DNA of 14,820 bases from Candidatus Nitrosopolaris nunavutensis (lineage in GTDB: Archaea > Thermoproteota > Nitrososphaeria > Nitrososphaerales > Nitrososphaeraceae): the NCBI GenBank assembly GCA_002501855.1, contig DAOM01000059.1, forward strand, positions 32,434 to 47,253, read 5' to 3'. Each line of letters opens with the position of its first letter. Within the stretch, counting starts at the first letter, position 1. Below are positions 1-5,736 of this stretch, piece by piece. The position numbers were made by a program, and so were the translations under genes. The notes below the pieces were generated by a model that saw nothing but the letters and a program-made list of their open reading frames with translations, made no database searches and was not told the origin of the DNA.

Positions 1-2
1 AT

Positions 3-233
3 ATTAATTTCAATGAGTACATAGACGATTTATGCGGCCGCCGGCGGTGTCGATGCCTTGGCAGTAGTGATGTTTATCATTTTCGGTATGTTGATGGAGT
101 ACAGAAGGTATCGAACGAGGGCATCTCAAATGCCACCATGCTGATTAAAGAAACTAAAGAGATTAAAGAGAGAGAAGGTATGCCGACAAAAGGCATTATT
201 GTAAATCAACGATTGGAAATCACGCTACGTTAG
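3..233 (+). other. Ambiguous coding stretch at left edge (two overlapping open frames)
   Basis: Two plus-strand frames are open here. One runs in from the window edge and stops at 231-233; its second half (from about base 93) reads like an ordinary soluble, charged protein, but its first half is arginine/cysteine rich and unconvincing. The other is open from 25 (after a stop at 22-24) to a stop at 142-144. It encodes a hydrophobic stretch (DALAVVMFIIFGMLM) followed by a basic tail (EYRRYRTR), which looks like a membrane-anchored C-terminus. Both cannot be intact genes. The stretch may be the end of an upstream gene, or a decayed gene with a frameshift. No function can be assigned. Confidence 0.3.
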
Positions 234-294
234 TTCCATAGATAGCACAAGAGTTTTAAGGCCACACAAAGTTTTAGAAGGTAGATATTCATAA

Positions 295-927
295 TTGACA
301 GAAAGAAGGCAGTTCGACGAAATAAAAGGAAAAAAATGCCAAGCTACAAAGGCAGTGGCAATAGTCCTATCTGTGATCGAACTTGCCACAATATCTGTGA
401 TTATCATATCTTTCCAACTCGCTTACGCGCAAAATACCATCGGAGCAAATAAAGAATTAAATAATCAGGCTTCCGTGACGGCCAGCAACGCTATTATCAA
501 CTTGAAGTTAGGTAATAAAGCATATCCCATAAAGTATCAGATTACAGGTGGTAAGCTCGCTGGCATCTCGGCGGAGAAGGACAATACGACCCTTCTCGTA
601 AACGTCTCATCTACATCAAATGGAAAATTAATTATTGAACTTCCCCGGGATGTTATAGACTCTAAAAAGCAAGGAAATGTAGACGACAACTTCGCAGTAT
701 TTGAAGACGGTCAGTATGCGGTAGACGACGAAATAAGAACTAACGCACAGTCAAGAACGTTGATGGTTGGCTTCGATAACGGTACATCGGTAATCGAAAT
801 CACCGGTACTCACATAGTGCCGGAATTCGCAACCGTTGCTGTTGCAGTATTTGCAATAGCAACCATTGGAATAATTGTTGCCACTAGTAAATACATGGCA
901 TTGCCAGTATTATTCAAAATAAAATAG
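295..927 (+). CDS. Secreted/surface protein with PEF-CTERM-like C-terminal signal
   Basis: This 210-residue protein has an N-terminal signal: basic residues around 11-19, a hydrophobic core at about 20-42, and a likely cleavage site after AYA near residue 45. The middle (about 46-170) is a hydrophilic, asparagine- and serine-containing domain that I do not recognise. Near the C-terminus, a PEF tripeptide (176-178) precedes a hydrophobic segment (179-197) and a short basic tail. This matches the architecture of PEF/PEFG-CTERM archaeosortase substrates, which are exported and then anchored at the cell surface. The residue after PEF is Ala rather than the usual thaumarchaeal Gly. The start is TTG at 295, with a purine-rich GAAGGT about 12 bases upstream; no ATG lies in a better place. 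It appears monocistronic, followed by a pyrimidine-rich tract. The partner or ligand is unknown. Confidence 0.75.
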   Translation: MTERRQFDEIKGKKCQATKAVAIVLSVIELATISVIIISFQLAYAQNTIGANKELNNQASVTASNAIINLKLGNKAYPIKYQITGGKLAGISAEKDNTTLLVNVSSTSNGKLIIELPRDVIDSKKQGNVDDNFAVFEDGQYAVDDEIRTNAQSRTLMVGFDNGTSVIEITGTHIVPEFATVAVAVFAIATIGIIVATSKYMALPVLFKIK

Positions 928-934
928 CTTAACC

Positions 935-950
935 TATCTTCCCTCTTTTT
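935..950 (+). terminator. Pyrimidine/T-rich putative terminator
   Basis: A pyrimidine tract ending in five T residues begins 8 bases after the stop of the PEF-CTERM-like gene. Archaeal RNA polymerase terminates at T-rich tracts without needing a hairpin. The assignment rests only on position and composition. Confidence 0.4.
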
Positions 951-1071
951 GGAATCAGACTATCTAAACAACGATGGGACGTCATCATTTAGAGTTGACG
1001 AATGAATCGTAAGCCTGGATGGTTTTTCTTGGGGAAAAATGACTTGGAATAGTTCGCAAGGCAACACACTC

Positions 1072-1079
1072 ATTTAAAT
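1072..1079 (+). promoter_or_regulatory. TATA-like element for the DUF424/KH pair
   Basis: The AT-rich core ATTTAAAT lies about 27-30 bases before 1103-1106, the expected transcription start. It would serve the DUF424 gene and probably the KH gene behind it. Confidence 0.45.
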
Positions 1080-1141
1080 CTGCGTTTACACTTACCTCTC
1101 AGTGCTTGTCCAGAATTGGAGCAGTCGGCGGAAAATATGCG

Positions 1142-1435
1142 ATGAGGAGGATGGGCTATCAAGGGTCAACAATGTTCAATATTTGCGACTTGGAATTGAT
1201 AGGGACACAAATTGAACAAGATAAATATGTCATCAATCTTACAAAAGAATACTTTCAACAAGAGATAATTGAAGATTTAGTCGCGGAAAAACTATTGTTG
1301 GATTGTTCGATTGCGAATTTAGTTGGCCACAGAATTGTTGATCGTGCAATAAAATTGAAACTTGCAAAAGAAGCGAGTATAAAAAGAATATCAGGAGTAC
1401 CTTTCTTGATGATTTATAAATTCCAGTATGGATAA
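1142..1435 (+). CDS. DUF424 family protein
   Basis: The residues MFNICDLELIG match the hallmark N-terminal strand and turn of the archaeal DUF424 family (small proteins of about 90-110 residues), followed by alternating strands and helices ending near GVPFLMIYKF. The molecular function of DUF424 is not established. It is commonly found beside translation and ribosome-maturation genes, as here, where a two-KH protein follows 50 bases downstream on the same strand. Start choice: the frame is open from TTG 1106, and ATGs occur at 1142, 1151 and 1172. Family members carry a short strand before the NICD motif, so 1142 (97 residues) is preferred over 1172. A GAGGAGG at 1144-1150 sits too close to 1151 to decide. 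Confidence 0.75.
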   Translation: MRRMGYQGSTMFNICDLELIGTQIEQDKYVINLTKEYFQQEIIEDLVAEKLLLDCSIANLVGHRIVDRAIKLKLAKEASIKRISGVPFLMIYKFQYG

Positions 1436-1485
1436 CAAATGCGTAAAGGTTAACACTAGATCCGACCAGGATACAGATATTGAAA

Positions 1486-2052
1486 ATGAGTTTTGAACAA
1501 ATAATCAAAATTCCTCAAGATAGAATAGGTGTAATTATCGGCAAAGGGGGGAGAGTGAAAGAAGAAATTGAGCAAAAATGCAATGTCATAATTGAAATAG
1601 ATGGCGAGAATGGTGATGCCCTCGTTTCTTCCGGCCCATCTCCCTCAACCAATGCGGAACCCTTCAAAGCGATAGAAATAATTTTGGCCATTTCGAAGGG
1701 ATTTTCACCCGAACGTGCATATCGCTTACTGGCCGAGGATTTGCTGCAGCTCATAGATATTAGAGATTATGCAGGTAAATCAGCCAATTCGATGCAGAGA
1801 ATCAAAGGACGAATTATAGGCAAAGCAGGAAAGTCCAGGAAAACGATAGAAGAGTTGACTGGGGCATACGTCTCAGTATATGGACATACTGTTGGTTTGA
1901 TCGGCTCATTTCAAGAAATTAGAATTGGCATCGAGGCAATATCCATGCTCTCTAAGGGTAGCTCACACAAAAGTGTGTACAACATGCTGCAAGCAGCAAG
2001 ACGAAAGGCAAAGTTTGATAAAATGAAATTATGGGAAGAAAATTCTCAATAA
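1486..2052 (+). CDS. Two-KH-domain RNA-binding protein, archaeal Dim2/Pno1-like
   Basis: This 188-residue protein contains two KH domains. KH1 (about 4-75) carries the GxxG loop as GKGG (19-22). KH2 (about 95-170) carries it as GKAG (112-115), flanked by IKGRIIGKAGKSRKTIEEL. The length, the double KH arrangement and the basic C-terminal helix (AARRKAKFDK) match the archaeal homologue of eukaryotic Dim2/Pno1, which binds the 3' end region of 16S rRNA during small-subunit maturation and is also reported to interact with aIF2 alpha. The function is inferred from the family. ATG 1486 is chosen over an in-frame TTG at 1480, two codons upstream. The gene probably forms a two-gene unit with DUF424. 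Its stop codon directly abuts the stop of the convergent gene at 2053, leaving no intergenic base. Confidence 0.88.
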   Translation: MSFEQIIKIPQDRIGVIIGKGGRVKEEIEQKCNVIIEIDGENGDALVSSGPSPSTNAEPFKAIEIILAISKGFSPERAYRLLAEDLLQLIDIRDYAGKSANSMQRIKGRIIGKAGKSRKTIEELTGAYVSVYGHTVGLIGSFQEIRIGIEAISMLSKGSSHKSVYNMLQAARRKAKFDKMKLWEENSQ

Positions 2053-2475
2053 TCAAACCTTGTTGATTTTTATGGTAAGTATGCCATTTCGATATTTAAA
2101 ATCCGATATATTCATCTCTTCAATTAGGTCGAGTGGAATAGTCTTGGAAAAATTCTGACCACTTTTCACGTGAAGGGTTCCAATTGTTAACCTAATATCA
2201 ATCTGTTCTTCTGGTCCAGGGACTTCGGCTACAAATACCATTTCATTTTTATTCTTTATCAGATCATAAACCCAGTCCTTTGTGTCACCATCTCCTGGTA
2301 ATGGTTTTGAATCCTCGTCTTTCACTGTTCGTTTCAATTCTCTAACCCAGTAAATCATCAAAACAGACGCTGCCGAAACCAGTAGGAACCCAGAATAACC
2401 TTGGTTTATTCGTGTTATTAAGATATACATTACCCCGAGAAACAGCAAACTCAACAGAGGAATGAAAAAATCCAT
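2053..2475 (-). CDS. Membrane-anchored alpha-crystallin/Hsp20-like protein
   Basis: This 140-residue protein begins with two hydrophobic segments (about 2-20 and 28-43), separated by a short polar loop and followed by a charged linker (44-66). Residues 67-140 form a beta-rich domain with the Hsp20 order: a strand with VFVAEVPG, a strand with IDIRLTIGTLHV, a strand near FSKTIPL, and a terminal YRNGILTIKI that matches the conserved NGxLxI strand of alpha-crystallin domains. It is shorter than a full alpha-crystallin domain and lacks a C-terminal IxI tail. A membrane-tethered holdase is a reasonable guess but is inference. The start is ATG at 2475. Stop codons of this gene and the KH gene are exactly adjacent, so their transcripts must overlap at the 3' ends. 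Confidence 0.7.
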   Translation of the reverse strand: MDFFIPLLSLLFLGVMYILITRINQGYSGFLLVSAASVLMIYWVRELKRTVKDEDSKPLPGDGDTKDWVYDLIKNKNEMVFVAEVPGPEEQIDIRLTIGTLHVKSGQNFSKTIPLDLIEEMNISDFKYRNGILTIKINKV

Positions 2476-2675
2476 TGAACGATCTGTAGAGTATTTTTTT
2501 GTGTATCGTGCTATTCCATACCACCGTCCGCTAGTCTGTACTATAGAAAGTGTAATAAATCCCTTGAGATTACCATGAGCCCGACCATATGGATCAATCG
2601 TGAAATTAGCATATAAGTCCTAACAGAGTAATCATTAAAACTGCCTGGTTTATTAGTTGCCAAGAAATGTTACGG

Positions 2676-3236
2676 TCAACCCGCTTCTCCCCATCTCGTG
2701 AAAATATTGTGTTCGATGCCAAACTGGTCTAGGATCTTGCCTACGATATGAGCTATCAGGTCATCCATGGATTTTGGTCTGTGATAAAATCCTGGCATCG
2801 CAGGCAAAACTATGACTCCGATGTCTGCAAGCCTTGTCATATTTTGCAAATGAATCTTTGATAGGGGTGTTTCTCTTGGAACAATCACTAGCCTCCTTGA
2901 TTCCTTAATGCAGACTCCGGCTGCGCGAGAAACCAGATTATCGTCATATCCATTTGCAATACTAGACAAGGTTTTCATACTACACGGAACAATGGCCATC
3001 CCGCCAGTTTTAAAGGAGCCGCTGGAGATTGGAGCGGCCATGTTGTCATTGTTGTAATGTCTAGTGGCAAGAGACTTCACAGATTCAAGAGATCTATCGG
3101 TTTCGATTTGAACGTTTCTTTCTCCCCATTGGCTAATTATCAAATGGGTCTCGATCTTTATTTTAAGTAGAGCCTCCAACACTTTGATCCCGTAGATTAC
3201 ACCTGAACTGCCTGTTATTGCCACTATTAATCGCAT
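2676..3236 (-). CDS. ubiX: Flavin prenyltransferase UbiX
   Basis: This 186-residue protein has the full-length UbiX/Pad1 flavoprotein signature: the N-terminal nucleotide-binding loop ITGSSGVIYG (7-16), the segment IVPCSMKTLSSIA (82-94), the region RAAGVCIKESRRLVIVP (104-120) followed by RETPLS (121-126), and LPAMPGFYHRP (144-154). UbiX attaches a dimethylallyl group to FMN to make prenylated FMN, the cofactor of UbiD-type decarboxylases. In archaea these serve quinone or other aromatic-acid decarboxylations. No UbiD is in the window, so the partner must be elsewhere. It is divergent from the PfkB kinase gene. A TATA-like element lies about 25 bases before the ATG, consistent with a leaderless or short-leader mRNA. 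All family landmarks are present and the length is normal. Confidence 0.93.
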   Translation of the reverse strand: MRLIVAITGSSGVIYGIKVLEALLKIKIETHLIISQWGERNVQIETDRSLESVKSLATRHYNNDNMAAPISSGSFKTGGMAIVPCSMKTLSSIANGYDDNLVSRAAGVCIKESRRLVIVPRETPLSKIHLQNMTRLADIGVIVLPAMPGFYHRPKSMDDLIAHIVGKILDQFGIEHNIFTRWGEAG

Positions 3237-3261
3237 TCGTCGTCAGGAGATCGGTTACACT

Positions 3262-3272
3262 CGTTATTAACC
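3262..3272 (-). promoter_or_regulatory. TATA-like element of ubiX
   Basis: On the minus strand this reads GGTTAATAACG, about 26-36 bases before the ubiX ATG (3236), the spacing expected for a short-leader archaeal promoter. The call rests on sequence and spacing only. Confidence 0.4.
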
Positions 3273-3301
3273 ACTATGTTTTCGGAGTAATCTTTTGTAT
3301 G

Positions 3302-3322
3302 CAAACTTTACGGGGAAGTTTG
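3302..3322. promoter_or_regulatory. Perfect 7-bp inverted repeat, putative operator of the kinase gene
   Basis: CAAACTT (3302-3308) and AAGTTTG (3316-3322) form a perfect inverted repeat with a 7-base spacer, ending 8 bases before the TATA-like element of the downstream kinase gene. A further half-site, AAACTT, lies at 3354-3359 near the expected transcription start. The position fits an activator or repressor site in the ubiX-pfkB divergent region. A run of T (TTTTTCTT, 3323-3330) follows, so a hairpin terminator for readthrough transcription is an alternative. Confidence 0.45.
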
Positions 3323-3330
3323 TTTTTCTT

Positions 3331-3341
3331 AAAATTTATTA
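3331..3341 (+). promoter_or_regulatory. TATA-like element of the PfkB-family kinase
   Basis: AAAATTTATTA lies about 30-39 bases before the ATG at 3370, predicting a start of transcription near 3360-3366 and a nearly leaderless mRNA. The same ten bases (AAAATTTATT) occur at 4451-4460 upstream of the glycosylase gene. Confidence 0.5.
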
Positions 3342-3369
3342 GTTTTGATGAATAAACTTCTGCAGACAT

Positions 3370-4266
3370 ATGTTAACCGTGTTCGGAACGATAGCCTTAG
3401 ACACTACTCGTACTCCTTTCAAGACTGAAACAAAGATTTTGGGGGGAGCAGCCACCTTCGCATCCCTTTCCTCCAGCATGTTCACCAATACTTCAATAGT
3501 TGGCATAGTTGGGTCAGATTTTCCAGCAGAGTACCGAACCATCATTGACAAGCGAGTTGATACAAGAGGTATTGTCACTGAGAATGGTGGAAAAACTTTC
3601 CATTATGATTCTTCCTTCGATTACGATCTATCTCATAGAACCTCCAATAAGACGGAGTTGAATGTGATCGCACAATTCGAACCAGTAATTCCCGATGAAT
3701 ATATGAAGTCTGAATATATTTATCTAGCCAACAACGATCCACGTCAAAATATGAAGATACTAGAATACTTCTCCGATCCTAAACTAGTAGTCTGTGACAC
3801 AATAGAATACTGGATCTTGAACTGCCACGATAATGTAGTAAAGATGATGAGTGCTGTAGATGGAGTAGTAATTAATGACGATGAGGCCAGATTACTATGT
3901 AAAAACACAAACCTAGTAAAATGCGCAAAAACAATAATTTCGTGGGGGCCACGGTTTGTAATTATTAAAAAAGGAGAACATGGATCATTATTGATCGCAG
4001 AAAATATAGTGTTTCCTGCTCCAGCATATCCATTAGAAGAGATCGTGGATCCTACCGGCGCCGGAGACGCTTTTGCAGGCGGCTTCATAGGATATATTGC
4101 AAAGCAAAACAGTCTGACCTTCAATACGATGAAGGAAGCAGTAGTATATGGAAATGTAATGGGCTCATTTGCTGTTGAGGATTTTGGCATTAGAAGACTT
4201 CTCTCGGTTACCCAAGATGATGTTCAGATGAGATACCGAGAATATCGGAATCTAGTTCAATTCTAA
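3370..4266 (+). CDS. PfkB/ribokinase-family carbohydrate or nucleoside kinase
   Basis: This 298-residue protein has the ribokinase-fold landmarks: an N-terminal strand (LTVFGTIALD), the substrate-lid glycine pair GGAA (25-28), the NxxE magnesium/phosphate motif (N169 to E172, in NDDEAR), KKGEHG (200-205), and the C-terminal signature DPTGAGDAFAGGF (227-239). D233 is the expected catalytic base beside the anion hole. The family uses ATP to phosphorylate a hydroxyl on sugars, nucleosides or related compounds. The substrate cannot be read from the sequence, because the N-terminal substrate-binding region is not one I recognise as ribokinase, fructokinase or the archaeal ADP-dependent type. ATG 3370 sits right after the promoter. 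It is transcribed divergently from ubiX and is probably monocistronic. Confidence 0.88.
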   Translation: MLTVFGTIALDTTRTPFKTETKILGGAATFASLSSSMFTNTSIVGIVGSDFPAEYRTIIDKRVDTRGIVTENGGKTFHYDSSFDYDLSHRTSNKTELNVIAQFEPVIPDEYMKSEYIYLANNDPRQNMKILEYFSDPKLVVCDTIEYWILNCHDNVVKMMSAVDGVVINDDEARLLCKNTNLVKCAKTIISWGPRFVIIKKGEHGSLLIAENIVFPAPAYPLEEIVDPTGAGDAFAGGFIGYIAKQNSLTFNTMKEAVVYGNVMGSFAVEDFGIRRLLSVTQDDVQMRYREYRNLVQF

Positions 4267-4535
4267 ATATGTGTTGTACCAAAGTATGAAAAATAGTTAA
4301 ACGAAACTAGGAGTCATGAAGTAGTACCGAAAATTGGCCTGTAAAGGCCGTATGGTCCACAGAACTGCACCATAGATGAGTTAGACAGTTAGACCTATTA
4401 TGGTCGGACCCATTGGCGTCAAAAATCTCAAGCGGTGGCTCATGATTAGTAAAATTTATTTCAAGTGCCTAAGATACTGACTAAAGGCCGCTAGCAGATG
4501 TCGTTACATTTTACTTGTAGCAAACAGGGTTACTT
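4267..4535. other. Non-coding region with adjacent hairpins and a tandem repeat
   Basis: No convincing gene is seen. Bases 4336-4349 form GGCCT-GTAA-AGGCC, a 5-bp stem closed by a GNRA-type tetraloop. Bases 4351-4374 immediately follow with TATGGT ... ACCATA, a perfect 6-bp stem around a 12-base loop. The octamer AGTTAGAC is then repeated in tandem at 4379-4394. The stretch could hold a small structured RNA, a 3' UTR element of the kinase gene, or a regulatory site for the glycosylase gene. No tRNA or canonical C/D-box pattern was found. Confidence 0.35.
4450..4461 (+). promoter_or_regulatory. TATA-like element upstream of the DNA glycosylase
   Basis: TAAAATTTATTT shares AAAATTTATT with the kinase promoter. 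It predicts transcription from about 4485 and a leader of about 50 bases before ATG 4536. Confidence 0.4.
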
Positions 4536-5159
4536 ATGATTTGTCCGGATCGCCCTTTTTATGATCGATCTACTGAGCTTGTGGCCAAGGAATTGCTTGG
4601 TAACAAAGTGGTCCGTATAATCTCCCGTGGTCAGGAAAAGCCCAAGCGACTCTGTGGCATAATTATTGAAACGGAGGCTTACGGCTTTAACGAAGATGCT
4701 GCCAGTCATGCATTTAAAGGTTTAACGCTTAGAAACGCTGTAATGTTCGGAGAACCTGGTAGAGCCTATATTTACTTTATTTACGGTAATCATTTTTGCT
4801 TGAATGTTTCAGCAAAGCCTCCTGAAATTGAAGCTGGTGCTGTACTAATCAGAGCATTACAACCAGTAGAGGGCGTTAGGCGGATGAAAATTTTTCGTAG
4901 AAATTGTGAAGAATTATCATTGACATCTGGACCTGGGAAGCTTAGTCAAGCACTTAATATCCAACAGTCATTGAATGGCGAAGATATGACAGATCCGAAG
5001 AGTGATATACACATAGAATTTGGAGTCAAGCCTCCAGGTATAATAACAACCAAAAGGATTGGAACGTCGAAGGGATTAGACAAAAAATGGCGTTTTGTCT
5101 CACTAGCTATGAGCGAAAAAGGATATACTACAAACAGGTTCGCGTCTAGAAGATGGTGA
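4536..5159 (+). CDS. mpg: DNA-3-methyladenine (alkyladenine) glycosylase, MPG/AAG family
   Basis: This 207-residue protein spans the complete AAG/MPG fold. Key segments are IIETEAYG (43-50), SHAF (57-60), LRNAVMFGEPGRAYIYFIYG (65-84), HFCLNV (86-91), AGAVLIRALQPVEG (100-113) and SGPGKLSQAL (131-140). By comparison with human AAG, E47 corresponds to the general base that activates water, Y49 and H58 to residues stacking on the flipped base, and Y83 to the intercalating tyrosine. It should excise 3-methyladenine, hypoxanthine and related lesions in base-excision repair. The length is typical of single-domain prokaryotic MPG. The start ATG opens the family N-terminus (the FYDRSTELVAKELLG region). 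A strong imperfect hairpin lies about 20 bases after its stop. Confidence 0.93.
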   Translation: MICPDRPFYDRSTELVAKELLGNKVVRIISRGQEKPKRLCGIIIETEAYGFNEDAASHAFKGLTLRNAVMFGEPGRAYIYFIYGNHFCLNVSAKPPEIEAGAVLIRALQPVEGVRRMKIFRRNCEELSLTSGPGKLSQALNIQQSLNGEDMTDPKSDIHIEFGVKPPGIITTKRIGTSKGLDKKWRFVSLAMSEKGYTTNRFASRRW

Positions 5160-5178
5160 TCTAAGTATGAAATCTGAC

Positions 5179-5204
5179 TTCCCGCCAATGACGTGGCGTG
5201 GGAA
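5179..5204. repeat. Imperfect hairpin downstream of the glycosylase gene
   Basis: TTCCC + GCCA (5179-5187) pairs with TGGC + GGGAA (5194-5204) around a 6-base loop, interrupted only by a 2-base GT bulge on the 3' side. It begins 20 bases after the mpg stop. It has no T run behind it, so it may be an RNA processing or stability element, or a protein-binding site, rather than a terminator. Confidence 0.4.
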
Positions 5205-5249
5205 ATGTAAACAAGAAATCCCAGATAGTCAACAATAAATTATGAAGCA

Positions 5250-5259
5250 TATTATATTT
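5250..5259 (+). promoter_or_regulatory. TATA-like element of the small winged-helix regulator
   Basis: The AT-rich core TATTATATTT lies about 25-30 bases before the inverted repeat at 5278-5299. Transcription is therefore predicted to begin within or next to that repeat. Confidence 0.5.
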
Positions 5260-5277
5260 ATCTTTAATGAGCAGCAG

Positions 5278-5299
5278 GTAGTCTTCAATTAGAGACTAC
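5278..5299. promoter_or_regulatory. Perfect 7-bp inverted repeat, putative autoregulatory operator
   Basis: GTAGTCT (5278-5284) and AGACTAC (5293-5299) are exact reverse complements separated by 8 AT-rich bases. The repeat sits just downstream of a TATA-like element and ends 6 bases before the ATG of a winged-helix protein. A regulator bound there would block transcription initiation. In RNA it could also form a hairpin hiding the start codon region. Confidence 0.5.
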
Positions 5300-5305
5300 A
5301 GCAGG

Positions 5306-5659
5306 ATGCCGGATCTGATCCATTTGATAGAAAAATTTACTACAGCAATTACTCAATGTCCTTTTATCGGCATACAACGTTCTCTTTGTCTAGTGAAATA
5401 TAGGAGTAGAACTGATATAGCGGCACTGATTTTGGAAGCAGCGAATGGTGGTGCAGCGAAGACAAAAATAATGTATAGAGCCTTTCTTTCCTATGCTCAA
5501 TTAAAGGAGTATTTAGCCGTACTACTTGAAAATGGTCTAATAGAATACAGCAAAGCAGAACGGATCTACAGGATAACGCAGAAGGGTACGCGTTTTGTAC
5601 AGCTCTATAACCAAGTTGGAGAATTGATCTCCACTGGAGAAAGAATAATCGAAACTTGA
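5306..5659 (+). CDS. Small winged-helix DNA-binding protein
   Basis: The core starting at VKYRSRTDI (residue 30 of the 117-residue reading) is a compact winged helix of the PF14947-like kind abundant in Thaumarchaeota. Helix 1 is TDIAALILEAANGG, the next helices are KTKIMYRAFLSYAQLKEYLAVLLENG, the wing is LIEYSKAERIYRITQKG, and the C-terminal helix is TRFVQLYNQVGELI. Members are usually 85-95 residues and begin at the KYRSRT motif. A GTG at 5393 would give just that form (88 residues), so the 29 extra residues from ATG 5306 may not be translated. The ATG follows a perfect inverted repeat and a GCAGG, which favours 5306. The target genes are unknown. It converges with the membrane regulator downstream. 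Confidence 0.8.
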   Translation: MPDLIHLIEKFTTAITQCPFIGIQRSLCLVKYRSRTDIAALILEAANGGAAKTKIMYRAFLSYAQLKEYLAVLLENGLIEYSKAERIYRITQKGTRFVQLYNQVGELISTGERIIET

Positions 5660-5736
5660 TCTAGTGCTTTAAGTAGTAAACTCGGACTATTACTTAACAC
5701 AATATCGTTGATATAATCTCTATTCTTTATTGCTGA

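Noticed and set aside
143..169. Direct repeat GATTAAAGA (143-151 and 161-169)
   Set aside because: It is short, purine-rich and within a possible coding stretch of Lys/Glu codons, so chance is the likelier cause.
3744..4190. Minus-strand open frame of 148 codons
   Set aside because: It is entirely antisense to the PfkB-family kinase, which has clear motifs; the antisense translation looks random.
4420..4500. Possible C/D-box small RNA (TGATTAG and CTGA-like bases)
   Set aside because: The C-box does not match RTGATGA and no internal C'/D' pair is properly spaced.
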